From: Pseudomonas frederiksbergensis
Lineage (GTDB): Bacteria > Pseudomonadota > Gammaproteobacteria > Pseudomonadales > Pseudomonadaceae
DNA: 64,000 nucleotides
Direction of reading: 5' to 3'
Assembly: GCF_000802155.2 (NCBI RefSeq)
Contig: NZ_JQGJ02000003.1
Location: 124,001 to 188,000 of the forward strand
Position numbers and translations under genes: made by a program. Shown here one piece after another: positions 47,152-56,140 of this stretch; position 1 is the stretch's first letter, and every line of letters begins with the position of its first letter. Under the pieces are notes generated by a model, which did not search any database, was not told the origin of the DNA, and saw nothing but the letters and a program-made list of their open reading frames with translations.

Positions 47152-48327
47152 TCAACGCTGCTTGCGATACCCCTTCAACCACTCCGCAAACGCCTTGTCC
47201 TCGAGCGCATAACCACCGCGATTGGATTTCCACACCAATTCTTTTTCACGCAACGCATCGATACACGATTGGATGGTCTGGGTACCGGGCACGACTTCGC
47301 TTCCCATGCTCTTCAATACCTTGCTCACCGCCTCCAATGTTGAATCGGTGAAGGGCGCGAAGGGCTCGTTGTTCTGCGAGCGCTCGGCCATGACCTGCAA
47401 CACGGCGCGTTGCGGCACCGTCAGGGCGTTCCAGGCGCTCTCGAATTCGGTCCAGACGCCGGCGCGCAGCATTTCGGCGCTGTTGCGCAGCAACTCCCCC
47501 AAATGGCTCGCCTCACCCAGTTCCAGGGCGATTTCGCCGATGACGCTGCGCAACATCTCCGGACGGCGACCTACCAACTCAAACGCCTGGTCCAGGTCAT
47601 CGGCGTTGAACTGATTGGTCTGGGCCAAGTGTGCGTTCAAGTGGGTGGTGTACGCCTGGGTGAAGGCTTTGCCCAGCAAAGGAAACGGCGTAATGCTGGA
47701 CCCATAGAACGGTTGGTTGCGACTCAGCACCAAGTGGGCGAGCTTATCGCGATTGGAACCGGTGAACACCAGCCGCAGGCCGCTGGTATCGCCCTCACGC
47801 CCCTGATTGAGCTGGTCACGGGCCGCCTTGAGACCGAACATCGCGTTGCCCCCGGCTTCGGTGGTCAATGCATGCTGGGCTTCGTCGATCACCAGCACCA
47901 CGGTTTTCTCGGCAGCATGGTGCAACAGCTCCAGCGCCTGGGTCAGCGTCGCCCCTTCGGGCAGTTGCGGCTGGCTGAAATCCCAGGACAACGTGCGCAA
48001 GAAGCTGAGTTTGTCGATGCCAATGGACTTGGCAAGCTTGCGGATGCCTTTCTCATAAGGCACCAACGCGGCGGCAATGGCCGAGGCGATCAGTTCGGCA
48101 GGGTCCTTCTCCTTGTTTGCCCAAAGATCGACGTAGACCGCGAGCCAACCTCGCGCCTCGCATTCGGGAATCAAGTCTTCACGCAGGAAGGTACTTTTTC
48201 CGGTGCGCCTTGGCGCGGCCAGGAACAGGCCTGAGGTGTAATCCTGGATCCCGGCGCCAATCAGCCCGTCGACAATGTTGCGGGCCAGATCCGGACGCCG
48301 GAAGACAAAACCGGGGTGCTTGGACAT
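47152..48327 (-). CDS. AAA ATPase of the archaeal-ATPase (STAND-like) type
   Basis: Protein of 391 residues. The Walker A motif is APRRTGKST near residue 35, the Walker B motif is VLVIDEAQHA near residue 148, and a sensor-1 arginine-rich FTGSNRDKL follows. The C-terminal third looks like a winged-helix domain (VPQRAVLQVMAERSQ). This layout matches stand-alone ATPases of the MNS/Arch_ATPase kind, of which few have known roles; some are linked to mobile elements or defence. A symmetrical AT-rich palindrome lies directly upstream and probably controls it. No partner gene is adjacent on the same strand. Confidence 0.85.
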   Translation of the reverse strand: MSKHPGFVFRRPDLARNIVDGLIGAGIQDYTSGLFLAAPRRTGKSTFLREDLIPECEARGWLAVYVDLWANKEKDPAELIASAIAAALVPYEKGIRKLAKSIGIDKLSFLRTLSWDFSQPQLPEGATLTQALELLHHAAEKTVVLVIDEAQHALTTEAGGNAMFGLKAARDQLNQGREGDTSGLRLVFTGSNRDKLAHLVLSRNQPFYGSSITPFPLLGKAFTQAYTTHLNAHLAQTNQFNADDLDQAFELVGRRPEMLRSVIGEIALELGEASHLGELLRNSAEMLRAGVWTEFESAWNALTVPQRAVLQVMAERSQNNEPFAPFTDSTLEAVSKVLKSMGSEVVPGTQTIQSCIDALREKELVWKSNRGGYALEDKAFAEWLKGYRKQR

Positions 48328-48332
48328 GGTTT

Positions 48333-48387
48333 TATACTCAATTATGGCGAAAGGTATAATTTATAGCCGCGAGTATAATTGAGTATA
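48333..48387. promoter_or_regulatory. Symmetrical 55-bp operator-like palindrome
   Basis: The outer arms TATACTCAATTAT (48333-48345) and ATAATTGAGTATA (48375-48387) are perfect inverted repeats. Exactly in the middle, centred on 48360 like the outer arms, is TATAA-T-TTATA (48355-48365). The structure begins 6 bp before the ATPase start codon and overlaps any promoter, so it looks like a multi-site repressor operator. Arm centres are 42 bp apart, about four helix turns. Confidence 0.75.
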
Positions 48388-48395
48388 AAAGCCTG

Positions 48396-49355
48396 TCAAA
48401 CCGCCGCCCGCTCATCCCCCTGCCGCCGCCGATCCTCCCGCGGACACCGAGCAAACCGAGCCCGATAGCTGCGAGTGAAGTACGACGGCGATTCGAACCC
48501 ACAGGCAATGCTCACCTCCAGCACGCTCATGTCGGTCTGGCGCAGCAGCTGCCGGGCCTTTTCCAGGCGCAGGCGCAGGTAGAAGTTGCTGGGCGTGTCG
48601 TTCAGGTGCAGGCGGAACAGCCGTTCGAGTTGGCGTCGGGTGACGCTGATCGATTCGGCCAGGGCCAAGGTGCTCAGGGGCGGTTCGCTGTGGGTTTCCA
48701 TCTCACCGATGACGTGCACCAGCTTCTTGTTGCGAATGCCGTAGCGGTTGGCGATTTCCATGCGCTGGTGGTCTTTGCGGGGGCGGATGCGACCAAGCAC
48801 GAATTGTTCGCTGACCTGGATCGCCAGTTCCGAACCGTGGGCCTGGCCGATCAGGTCCAGCATCAGATCAATGGACGCGGTGCCGCCCGCACAGGTGATG
48901 CGCCGGCGGTCGATTTCGAAGAGTTCCTGGGTCACGCTGAGCTGCGGATAGGATTCCTTGAACGCCTCGATCGCTTCCCAGTGCAGCGTGACGCGATGCC
49001 CTTCCAACAATCCCGCCTGCGCGAGGACTACGCTGCCGGTGTCGATCCCACCGAGGATGACACCATCGTTGTCCAGCCGGTGCAGCCAGCGCTCCAACAC
49101 CGGGCTGACGAACTTCAACGGCTCGAAGCCCGCCACGATCCAGAGCGTCGCGCCTTTTTTCAAGGGCTCCAGCGCGGCGTCGGCGTTGACCGACATGCCG
49201 TTGCTCGCCAGCACCGCCCCGCCATCGGCGCTCAACACATGCCAGCGGTACAGCTCGCCGCGAAAGCGATTGGCGACCCGCAGCGGCTCGATGGCCGAGA
49301 TGAAACCAATGGCCGAGAAACCCGGCAGCAACAAGAAGTAGAAATCCTGGGACAT
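48396..49355 (-). CDS. cdhR: GlxA-family activator of carnitine catabolism
   Basis: Transcriptional regulator of 319 residues with an N-terminal DJ-1/PfpI-like domain (YFLLLPGFSAIGFISAIEPL; GGIDTGSVVLAQAG) and a C-terminal AraC-type double HTH (LALAESISVTRRQLERLF; ACGFESPSYFTRSYRARF). It is divergent from caiX. In P. aeruginosa CdhR responds to carnitine and activates caiX-cdhCAB. The start at 49355 was chosen at MSQDFYFLLLPGF. It is clearly paralogous to GbdR encoded at 55037. Confidence 0.93.
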   Translation of the reverse strand: MSQDFYFLLLPGFSAIGFISAIEPLRVANRFRGELYRWHVLSADGGAVLASNGMSVNADAALEPLKKGATLWIVAGFEPLKFVSPVLERWLHRLDNDGVILGGIDTGSVVLAQAGLLEGHRVTLHWEAIEAFKESYPQLSVTQELFEIDRRRITCAGGTASIDLMLDLIGQAHGSELAIQVSEQFVLGRIRPRKDHQRMEIANRYGIRNKKLVHVIGEMETHSEPPLSTLALAESISVTRRQLERLFRLHLNDTPSNFYLRLRLEKARQLLRQTDMSVLEVSIACGFESPSYFTRSYRARFARCPREDRRRQGDERAAV

Positions 49356-49426
49356 GGAGCGCACTCGGTTGGCGGGTGGCGTGCGGACCTTGATACGCCA
49401 GTTGCAAGCGGCGTTCAAGCATCCAG

Positions 49427-49468
49427 GTCGCTGCAGTGCAAGAGCACGTCGCCGCTGTGCGTTTTGAG
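49427..49468 (+). promoter_or_regulatory. 21-bp direct repeat upstream of caiX (candidate CdhR/GbdR site)
   Basis: GTCGCTGCAGTGCAAGAGCAC (49427-49447) is directly followed by GTCGCCGCTGTGCGTTTTGAG (49448-49468). The half-sites share GTCGCnGCnGTGC and are two helix turns apart, as usual for AraC-family activators. It is 80 bp before the caiX start. Assignment to CdhR or GbdR is inference from position. Confidence 0.6.
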
Positions 49469-49547
49469 CAAGCCCTGGCTGCGTACTTTGGCATCACCGG
49501 CGCGCAGACGCCGGAACCCATAACAACAAGCTGCCGAGGAACCCGAC

Positions 49548-50492
49548 ATGAAAAGACTGATCAGCTCCTGCGTTCTTGCACTCAGCGGTACCGCTTTCCT
49601 CAGTTCGGCCACCCTGGCAGCCGAGCCCGCCGCATGCCAGAACGTGCGCCTGGGCGTGGTCAACTGGACGGACGTCATCGCCACCAGTGCCCTGACCCAA
49701 GTGATGCTCGATGGCCTCGGCTACAAGACCAAGCAGACCAGCGCCTCCCAACAAATCATCTTCGCCGGCATCCGCGACCAGCGCCTGGACATGTTCCTGG
49801 GCTACTGGAACCCGTTGATGACCCAGACCATCACGCCATTCGTCGAGGCCAAGCAGGTCAAGGTGCTGGAGCAGCCCAGCCTCAAGGATGCCCGCGCCAC
49901 CCTGGCCGTGCCGACCTACCTGGCCGACAAGGGCCTGAAGACCTTCGCCGACATCGCCAAATTCGAGAAAGAGCTAGGCGGCAAGATCTACGGCATCGAG
50001 CCCGGCTCCGGCGCAAACACCCAGATCAAGGCAATGATTGCCAAGAACCAGTTCGGCCTGGGCAAATTCCAGCTGGTGGAGTCCAGCGAGGCCGGCATGC
50101 TCGCCGCCGTGGACCGTGCCGTACGGCGCAAGGAAGCCGTGGTGTTCTTCGGCTGGGCACCGCACCCGATGAACGTCAACGTGCAAATGACCTACCTCAC
50201 CGGCAGCGAAGATGCCCTCGGTCCGAACGAAGGCATGGCCACTGTCTGGACCGTCACCGCGCCGAACTACGCCGAGCAGTGCCCGAACGTCAGCCGCCTG
50301 CTGAGCAACCTGACGTTCAGTGCCGAAGACGAGAGCCGGATGATGCAGCCGTTGCTCGATCACAAAGATCCGCTCGAATCGGCGCGGCAGTGGCTCAAGG
50401 ACCATCCGCAGGACAAGCAGCGCTGGCTCGAAGGCGTGACCACCTTCGACGGCAAGCCCGCCGCCGACAACCTGAAGCTCACCAGTAACTGA
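49548..50492 (+). CDS. caiX: Carnitine-binding periplasmic protein
   Basis: Substrate-binding protein of 314 residues of the OpuAC/ChoX family with a signal peptide (MKRLISSCVLALSGTAFLSSATLAAEP). Ligand-box aromatics are present (VNWTDV, YWNPLM, FGWAPHPMN), as expected for quaternary ammonium compounds. No permease or ATPase gene accompanies it. In P. aeruginosa CaiX works with the CbcWV core, and genes for that core are present here at 59430-61450. It is first in the carnitine operon. Confidence 0.94.
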   Translation: MKRLISSCVLALSGTAFLSSATLAAEPAACQNVRLGVVNWTDVIATSALTQVMLDGLGYKTKQTSASQQIIFAGIRDQRLDMFLGYWNPLMTQTITPFVEAKQVKVLEQPSLKDARATLAVPTYLADKGLKTFADIAKFEKELGGKIYGIEPGSGANTQIKAMIAKNQFGLGKFQLVESSEAGMLAAVDRAVRRKEAVVFFGWAPHPMNVNVQMTYLTGSEDALGPNEGMATVWTVTAPNYAEQCPNVSRLLSNLTFSAEDESRMMQPLLDHKDPLESARQWLKDHPQDKQRWLEGVTTFDGKPAADNLKLTSN

Positions 50493-50656
50493 CTGAACGT
50501 TCTCCCTCTGCGCAGCGCTTGTGGCCTGTACGGTTAATTCGAGCACTCAAATTCGAGTGTCAGGACTTGCCAGGCAAGGCGCCATGACGAGCCGTAAATT
50601 AGCCACACAGGCCACTAACTGCGCGGTGACTCACCACGCCTGAAGGAATCCGCACC

Positions 50657-51544
50657 ATGAACCACGACGTCATTATCACCTGCGCACTCACCGGTGCTGG
50701 CGACACGACCGCCAAGAGCCCCCACGTGCCGGTCACCCCGAAACAGATCGCCGCCGCTGCCGTCGAGGCGGCGAAAGCCGGGGCCACGGTGGTCCATTGC
50801 CACGTGCGCGACCCGCAAACGGGCAAGTTCAGCCGCGACGTGGCGCTGTACCGCGAAGTGATGGAGCGCATCCGTGAGGCGGACGTCGACATCATCGTCA
50901 ACCTCACCGCCGGCATGGGCGGCGACCTGGAGATCGGTGCAGGCGAACGGCCGATGGAGTTCGGTCCCAACACTGACCTGGTGGGCCCATTGACCCGCCT
51001 GGCCCACGTCGAAGAGCTGCTGCCGGAAATCTGCACCCTGGATTGCGGCACCCTGAACTTCGGCGACGGCGACACCATTTACGTCTCCACCCCTGCCCAA
51101 CTGCGGGCCGGCGCCAAGCGCATCACCGAGCTCGGCGTGAAGGCCGAGCTGGAGATCTTCGACACCGGCCACCTGTGGTTCGCCAAGCAACTGATCAAGG
51201 AAGGCCTGCTGGACAACCCGCTGTTCCAACTCTGCCTGGGCATTCCATGGGGCGCCCCGGCCGACACCACCACCATGAAAGCCATGGTCGACAACCTGCC
51301 GGCAGACACGGTGTGGGCCGGCTTCGGCATCGGTCGCATGCAAATGCCGATGGCCGCCCAGGCGGTGCTGCTGGGCGGCAACGTACGGGTCGGGCTGGAA
51401 GACAACCTCTGGCTGGACAAAGGCGTACTCGCCACCAACGGCCAGTTGGTGGAGCGCGCTGGCGAAATCCTCAGCCGACTCGGGGCTCGCGTGCTCACTC
51501 CGGCTGAAGGCCGCAAGAAGATGGGCCTGGTCCAGCGCGGCTAA
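50657..51544 (+). CDS. cdhC: 3-dehydrocarnitine:acetyl-CoA trimethylamine-acyl transferase (BKACE family)
   Basis: BKACE-family (DUF849) enzyme of 295 residues with the zinc histidines in CHVRD and the family blocks [13 protein letters not shown] and [12 protein letters not shown]. CdhC converts 3-dehydrocarnitine and acetyl-CoA to betainyl-CoA and acetoacetate. It lies between caiX and cdhA in the order known from P. aeruginosa. Good ribosome-binding site (AAGGAATCC). Confidence 0.95.
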   Translation: MNHDVIITCALTGAGDTTAKSPHVPVTPKQIAAAAVEAAKAGATVVHCHVRDPQTGKFSRDVALYREVMERIREADVDIIVNLTAGMGGDLEIGAGERPMEFGPNTDLVGPLTRLAHVEELLPEICTLDCGTLNFGDGDTIYVSTPAQLRAGAKRITELGVKAELEIFDTGHLWFAKQLIKEGLLDNPLFQLCLGIPWGAPADTTTMKAMVDNLPADTVWAGFGIGRMQMPMAAQAVLLGGNVRVGLEDNLWLDKGVLATNGQLVERAGEILSRLGARVLTPAEGRKKMGLVQRG

Positions 51545-51642
51545 ACCCGAATCCGTTCCTTGGATCTGCCGAGAAGGCAGATCCCATGTTCACGCAGACC
51601 CGCTCTCACCCTTTCAGATCACCGACCTTTCAGGAAACCACC

Positions 51643-52608
51643 ATGAGCTTCATCACCGACATCAAGACCTTCGCCGCCCTGGGCAGCGGTGTCATCGGCA
51701 GCGGCTGGGTCAGCCGTGCCTTGGCCCATGGCCTCGACGTGGTCGCCTGGGACCCTGCGCCGGGTGCCGAAGCGGCACTGCGCAAGCGTGTCGCCAATGC
51801 CTGGGGCGCCCTGGAGAAACAAGGCCTGGCCCCTGGCGCTTCGCCGGATCGGCTGCGCTTCGTCGCCACCATCGAAGAATGCGTGCGCGACGCCGATTTC
51901 ATCCAGGAAAGCGCCCCCGAGCGCCTGGAACTCAAACTCCAACTGCACAGCCAGATCAGCGCCGCCGCCAAGCCGAACGCGCTGATCGGCTCGAGCACCT
52001 CGGGGCTGCTGCCGAGCGAATTCTATGAAAGCTCGACCCATCCGGAGCGCTGCGTGGTCGGGCATCCGTTCAACCCCGTCTACCTGTTGCCGCTGGTGGA
52101 AGTGGTCGGCGGCAAGAACACCGCACCCGAAGCCGTGCAAGCGGCGATGCAAGTCTATGAATCTCTCGGCATGCGACCGCTGCATGTGCGCAAGGAAGTG
52201 CCCGGTTTCATCGCCGACCGCTTGCTCGAAGCGCTCTGGCGCGAGGCGCTGCATCTGGTCAATGACGGCGTGGCGACTACTGGTGAAATCGACGATGCCA
52301 TCCGTTTTGGCGCCGGGTTGCGCTGGTCGTTCATGGGCACATTCCTGACCTACACCCTGGCCGGCGGTGATGCCGGGATGCGGCACTTCATGGCCCAGTT
52401 CGGCCCGGCGCTGCAACTGCCCTGGACCTACCTGCCAGCACCGGAGCTCACCGAAAAACTGATCGACGACGTGGTGGACGGGACGAGCGAGCAATTGGGG
52501 CAGCACAGCATTTCGGCGCTGGAGCGCTATCGTGATGATTGCCTGATGGCGGTGCTGGAGGCGGTGAAGACCACCAAGGAAAAACATGGGATGGCCTTCA
52601 GCGAATAA
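51643..52608 (+). CDS. cdhA: L-carnitine dehydrogenase
   Basis: NAD-dependent 3-hydroxyacyl-dehydrogenase-like enzyme of 321 residues that oxidises L-carnitine to 3-dehydrocarnitine. Rossmann motif [14 protein letters not shown] near residue 14 and the signature [20 protein letters not shown], with the catalytic HPxxP-like His. The frame is open upstream but [10 protein letters not shown], with AGGAAAC before it, fits the family. It is fused to no thioesterase, unlike some homologues; that activity is the next gene. Confidence 0.95.
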   Translation: MSFITDIKTFAALGSGVIGSGWVSRALAHGLDVVAWDPAPGAEAALRKRVANAWGALEKQGLAPGASPDRLRFVATIEECVRDADFIQESAPERLELKLQLHSQISAAAKPNALIGSSTSGLLPSEFYESSTHPERCVVGHPFNPVYLLPLVEVVGGKNTAPEAVQAAMQVYESLGMRPLHVRKEVPGFIADRLLEALWREALHLVNDGVATTGEIDDAIRFGAGLRWSFMGTFLTYTLAGGDAGMRHFMAQFGPALQLPWTYLPAPELTEKLIDDVVDGTSEQLGQHSISALERYRDDCLMAVLEAVKTTKEKHGMAFSE

Positions 52609-52619
52609 ACATCCGCCTT

Positions 52620-52647
52620 GTGGCGAGGGCGCTCGCTCCCTCGCCAC
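52620..52647. repeat. REP hairpin in the cdhA-cdhB gap
   Basis: GTGGCGAGGGCGC and GCTCCCTCGCCAC form a compact hairpin, with one mismatch, inside the carnitine operon 12 bp after cdhA. Confidence 0.75.
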
Positions 52648-52684
52648 AGTTGTGTACACCAGCGACACTCTGTGGAGTTTCACA

Positions 52685-53161
52685 ATGCCCACCCTCACCA
52701 CTTACAAAACCCGAATCCTCCCCGAATGGGTCGACTACAACGGCCACTTGCGCGATGCCTTCTACCTGCTGATCTTCAGCTACGCCACCGACGCGCTGAT
52801 GGACCGGCTCGGCCTCGACAGCCAGAGCCGCGAAGCCAGCGGCCACTCGTTGTTCACCCTCGAACTGCACCTCAATTACCTGCATGAAGTGAAGCTCGGC
52901 GCCCAGGTCGAGGTGCACACGCAGATCATCGGCCACGACGCCAAACGCCTGCATCTCTACCACAGCCTGCACCTGGTCGGCGGTGATAAAGAGCTGGCCG
53001 GCAACGAACAGATGTTGCTGCACGTCGATCTGGCGGGCCCACGGTCGGCGCCGTTCACCGAACCGACCCTGGACCAGCTCAAAGCCCTGCTCGACAGCCA
53101 GTCCGACTTGCCGACCCCGGCCTACATCGGTCGAGTCATTGCACTGCCCCCCGCCCGATAA
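52685..53161 (+). CDS. cdhB: Betainyl-CoA thioesterase
   Basis: Hot-dog-fold thioesterase of 158 residues (WVDYNGHLRDAFYLLIFSYATD, with the catalytic Asp/Tyr of the 4-hydroxybenzoyl-CoA-thioesterase type). It releases glycine betaine from betainyl-CoA, the last step of carnitine to betaine. It follows cdhA across a REP and precedes the gamma-butyrobetaine hydroxylase gene by 18 bp. Confidence 0.92.
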   Translation: MPTLTTYKTRILPEWVDYNGHLRDAFYLLIFSYATDALMDRLGLDSQSREASGHSLFTLELHLNYLHEVKLGAQVEVHTQIIGHDAKRLHLYHSLHLVGGDKELAGNEQMLLHVDLAGPRSAPFTEPTLDQLKALLDSQSDLPTPAYIGRVIALPPAR

Positions 53162-53179
53162 AATCCCGAGGAGATCGCC

Positions 53180-54343
53180 ATGCAACCCGTCGCCGCAATT
53201 GCCGACTTCCGCAGCTATCCCCTGGTCCACGCGTTGACCGCTGCGGCAGCGTTGGCCGACCGGGTTCATGTCACGTGGGCCGATGGCAGGATCAGTCCCT
53301 TTCATCACCAGTGGCTGCGTGATAATTGCCCGTGCTCGCAATGCGTCTATCGCGTCACCCGCGAGCAAGTCCTGGAAATCATCGATGTGCCCGAGGATTT
53401 GGCGCCCGGCGAAGTCGGCGTCGATGATGAAGGTCGCCTGTGCGTGGCCTGGCAGGACGGCCACCAAAGCCAATTCGACCCGGGCTGGCTGCGCGCCCAC
53501 GCCTATGATGAACAATCCAGGGCCGAGCGCCTGGCGAGCAAGCCACAACGACAACTCTGGCAGCGCGACCTGCACCTGCCGGTATTCGAATACCAGGCGC
53601 TGATGGAGGACGCCAACGCGCTGCTCCAGTGGTTGCTGGCGGTACGCGACATCGGCCTGACCCAAGTCCGCGGCGTGCCCACCGAACCCGGCTCGCTGAA
53701 ACAGATCGCCCAACGCATTTCCTTCATACGCGAGAGCAACTTCGGCGTGCTCTTCAACGTGCAATCCAAGGCCGATGCCGACAGCAATGCCTACACCGCT
53801 TTCAACCTGCCGCTGCACAGCGATTTGCCGACGCGGGAATTACAGCCGGGGTTGCAGTTCCTGCATTGTCTGGTGAACGACGCCGAGGGTGGCGAAAGTA
53901 TTTTCGTCGACGGCTTCGCCATTGCCCAAGCCCTGCGCCAGGAAGACCCCGAGGCCTTCGACGCGCTGTGCCAGATCCCGGTGGAGTTTCGCAACAAGGA
54001 CCGCCACAGCGACTACCGGTGCCTGGCGCCGATCATTGCGTTGGACGCCCTTGGGCAAGTCTCGGAAATCCGCATGGCGAACTTCCTGCGCGGCCCCTTC
54101 GACACCTCCGTCGAGCAGATGCCCAGGCTGTATCGCGCCTACCGCCGCTTCATCGCCCTGACCCGCGAACCGCAATTTCGCTTGGTGCAGCGACTCGAAC
54201 CCGGGCAGCTCTGGTGCTTCGACAACCGCCGCACTCTCCACGCCCGCAACGCCTTCGACCCGGCGACGGGGGCGCGGCATTTCCAGGGGTGTTATGTCGA
54301 TCGGGATGAGTTGCTGTCGCGGATTCTGGTGCTGCAGAGATAA
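53180..54343 (+). CDS. Gamma-butyrobetaine hydroxylase (2-oxoglutarate dioxygenase)
   Basis: Iron(II)/2-oxoglutarate oxygenase of 387 residues converting gamma-butyrobetaine to L-carnitine. The N-terminal zinc-binding domain is seen in HHQWLRDNCPCSQCVY. The C-terminal TauD-type domain has the HxD pair in LPLHSDLPTREL and the distal His in RRTLHARNAFD, with the 2-oxoglutarate Arg nearby. Its place at the end of the carnitine operon lets the cell feed gamma-butyrobetaine into the same route. Confidence 0.93.
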   Translation: MQPVAAIADFRSYPLVHALTAAAALADRVHVTWADGRISPFHHQWLRDNCPCSQCVYRVTREQVLEIIDVPEDLAPGEVGVDDEGRLCVAWQDGHQSQFDPGWLRAHAYDEQSRAERLASKPQRQLWQRDLHLPVFEYQALMEDANALLQWLLAVRDIGLTQVRGVPTEPGSLKQIAQRISFIRESNFGVLFNVQSKADADSNAYTAFNLPLHSDLPTRELQPGLQFLHCLVNDAEGGESIFVDGFAIAQALRQEDPEAFDALCQIPVEFRNKDRHSDYRCLAPIIALDALGQVSEIRMANFLRGPFDTSVEQMPRLYRAYRRFIALTREPQFRLVQRLEPGQLWCFDNRRTLHARNAFDPATGARHFQGCYVDRDELLSRILVLQR

Positions 54344-54358
54344 ATCACATCATCGTTC

Positions 54359-54666
54359 TTCGCGAGCCGCTCGCGAAGGCGTCTTGTGGGCAACCGGATA
54401 TTGCGGATTTCCACAGGCAAAAAAATCCCCGATCAAGCCGTGACAGGATCGGGGCAGGAGCGTTACTGGAGGAGCTGTGGCGCGAGGGTGACCAAACCAT
54501 CGTGATTCAGCTTGGGGCCAGTGTGCCCAGTCCAGGACCCGGCGAGTTAGCCGAAAACGACCCGCTCATAGTCATTCGTGACAGATCGACGATTCGCCCT
54601 TGCCGCCGCTTCGGGGGGCTACCAGAATCCAGGCACGACCCCAATCCCTGAACAAGGAAAAGCGTC
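54359..54666. other. Non-coding region with a minus-strand terminator
   Basis: Contains a short REP (TTCGCGAGCCGCTCGCGAA, 54359-54377) and a hairpin CCCCGATC (54427-54434) / GATCGGGG (54447-54454). The hairpin is preceded on the plus strand by a run of seven A, so it works as a Rho-independent terminator for minus-strand RNA. No minus-strand gene lies close by; gbdR ends 580 bp away. The rest to 54666 shows no good reading frame and may include a small RNA. Confidence 0.5.
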
Positions 54667-54930
54667 ATGATGTACGCCGATTTGATCGACCAGGAAGACC
54701 TGCTGGGCCACCTCAAGGCCCTGGGGCTGCAGATACCCAGCGGCGCCACTGCCGAGCAGGCATGCGAGTGCGCTGTGCGAGGGCTGGACAGGGCCCGCGC
54801 CAATGAACTGCGGCGGATGGTCAAGGACATGTACACCAGCAGCGCCACCATCCTGCCGGCCGTGCGCCAGGCGATCGACAAGCAGCTGTTGCCCGCGTTG
54901 ACGCAATACCAGCAGAACCATAGCGGCTGA
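54667..54930 (+). CDS. Hypothetical protein, 87 residues
   Basis: Not recognised. It starts MMYADLIDQEDLLGHLKALGLQ, with an AAGGAAAA ribosome-binding site 8 bases before the ATG. The product is mostly helical, with two cysteines (QACECA) near residue 34 and no membrane span or signal peptide. It lies between the gamma-butyrobetaine hydroxylase gene and gbdR without clear operon links. It may start at the second ATG. Confidence 0.6.
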   Translation: MMYADLIDQEDLLGHLKALGLQIPSGATAEQACECAVRGLDRARANELRRMVKDMYTSSATILPAVRQAIDKQLLPALTQYQQNHSG

Positions 54931-54939
54931 TCGATCCGT

Positions 54940-55020
54940 TCTTGAGCAAGCCCCGCTCCCACATTTGGCCGAGTCTTCCATGGGAACTCGGTTGAATGTG
55001 GGAGCGGGCTTGCTCGCGAA
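54940..55020. repeat. REP pair after the 87-residue gene
   Basis: TTGAGCAAGCCCCGCTCCCACA and the inverted TGTGGGAGCGGGCTTGCTCGCGAA enclose an AACTCGGTTG-containing spacer. It lies between the converging 54667 gene and gbdR. Confidence 0.8.
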
Positions 55021-55036
55021 TACACGCGACTCGGTT

Positions 55037-56140
55037 TTAGAGCCTCACACTGGCAAACGTCGATTCATTACGCGCCTGGCTCAGTGCCGACAGCGGCCCG
55101 GACAATGGCGACAGCACCAGCGCTTGCGGCAGCGGCATCATCGCCACCTGTTGCGTGGTGTTGGAGCCGACGCGTTCGTCGCGCGGTGGAATGCCGAAGT
55201 ATTCGCGGTAGCACTTGGAGAAATGCGGCGTGGAGACGAAGCCGCACACCGAGGCCACTTCGATGATCGACATCGGCGTCTGCTTGAGCAGTTGCCGCGC
55301 ACGAATCAGTCGCAGCTTGAGGTAATAGCGCGACGGCGAGCAATGCAGGTACTTCTGGAACAACCGCTCCAACTGACGCCGGGACACGGCGACGTACACC
55401 GCCAGCTCGTCCAGGTCGATCGGCTCTTCGAGGTTGGCTTCCATCAGCGCGACGATTTCCTGCAGCTTCGGCTGGTTGGTGCCAAGCATGTGCTTGAGCG
55501 GCACGCGCTGATGATCCTGCTCGTTGCGGATACGCTCGTAGACGAACATCTCGGAGATCGCCGCCGACAGCTCCCGACCGTGATCACGGCTGATGAGGTG
55601 CAGCATCATGTCCAGCGGCGCGGTGCCGCCGGAGCTGGTGAACCGGTTGCGGTCGAGGGTGAACAGGCGCGTGCTCATCGACACCCGCGGGAAAGCCTCC
55701 TGCATCGCCGCCAGGCATTCCCAATGCACGCTGCAATCGAAACCGTCCAGCAGGCCGGCGCACGCCAGGGCCCAGCTACCGGTGCAGACCGCGCCAAGGC
55801 GACGGGACTGGCGGGCCTGGCTTTGCAGCCATGAGACATGTTCGCGGGTCACGGTGCGCTGGATGCCGATACCACCACACACGATGACGGTGTCCAGGGA
55901 CGGCGCTTTGTGCATCGAGGCGTCCGGAGTGATCTGCAAACCGTCACTGGCCCAGACTTGGCCGCCATCGACGGTCAGGGTGGTCCAGCGGTACAGCTCG
56001 CGACCGGACAATTGGTTGGCCATGCGTAGCGGTTCCACCGCGGACGCCAGGGAAATCAGCGTGAAATTGTCCAGCAGCAGAAAGCCGATGGATTGAGGCG
56101 CACGGTTCTGGGGTTGGGCCCCGGAGTTGGACGTCGTCAT
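55037..56140 (-). CDS. gbdR: GbdR, activator of glycine betaine catabolism
   Basis: AraC/GlxA-type activator of 367 residues. N-terminal DJ-1-like sensing domain (IGFLLLDNFTLISLASAVEPL; GAVCTGSWALACAG) and C-terminal double HTH (LAVYVAVSRRQLERLF; VCGFVSTPHFSKCYREYF). In P. aeruginosa it responds to glycine betaine and dimethylglycine and activates gbc, dgc, sox, cbc and phospholipase genes. Ribosome-binding site GAGGAGAT before the ATG. Paralogue of CdhR. Confidence 0.94.
   Translation of the reverse strand: MTTSNSGAQPQNRAPQSIGFLLLDNFTLISLASAVEPLRMANQLSGRELYRWTTLTVDGGQVWASDGLQITPDASMHKAPSLDTVIVCGGIGIQRTVTREHVSWLQSQARQSRRLGAVCTGSWALACAGLLDGFDCSVHWECLAAMQEAFPRVSMSTRLFTLDRNRFTSSGGTAPLDMMLHLISRDHGRELSAAISEMFVYERIRNEQDHQRVPLKHMLGTNQPKLQEIVALMEANLEEPIDLDELAVYVAVSRRQLERLFQKYLHCSPSRYYLKLRLIRARQLLKQTPMSIIEVASVCGFVSTPHFSKCYREYFGIPPRDERVGSNTTQQVAMMPLPQALVLSPLSGPLSALSQARNESTFASVRL

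Noticed and set aside
54427..54454. Terminator for the gamma-butyrobetaine hydroxylase gene
   Set aside because: On the plus strand the hairpin is followed by CAGGAG, not by T residues; it is oriented for the minus strand.
54507..55025. 172-codon minus-strand frame
   Set aside because: It runs through a REP pair and antisense to the 87-residue gene, and has no recognisable domain or ribosome-binding site.
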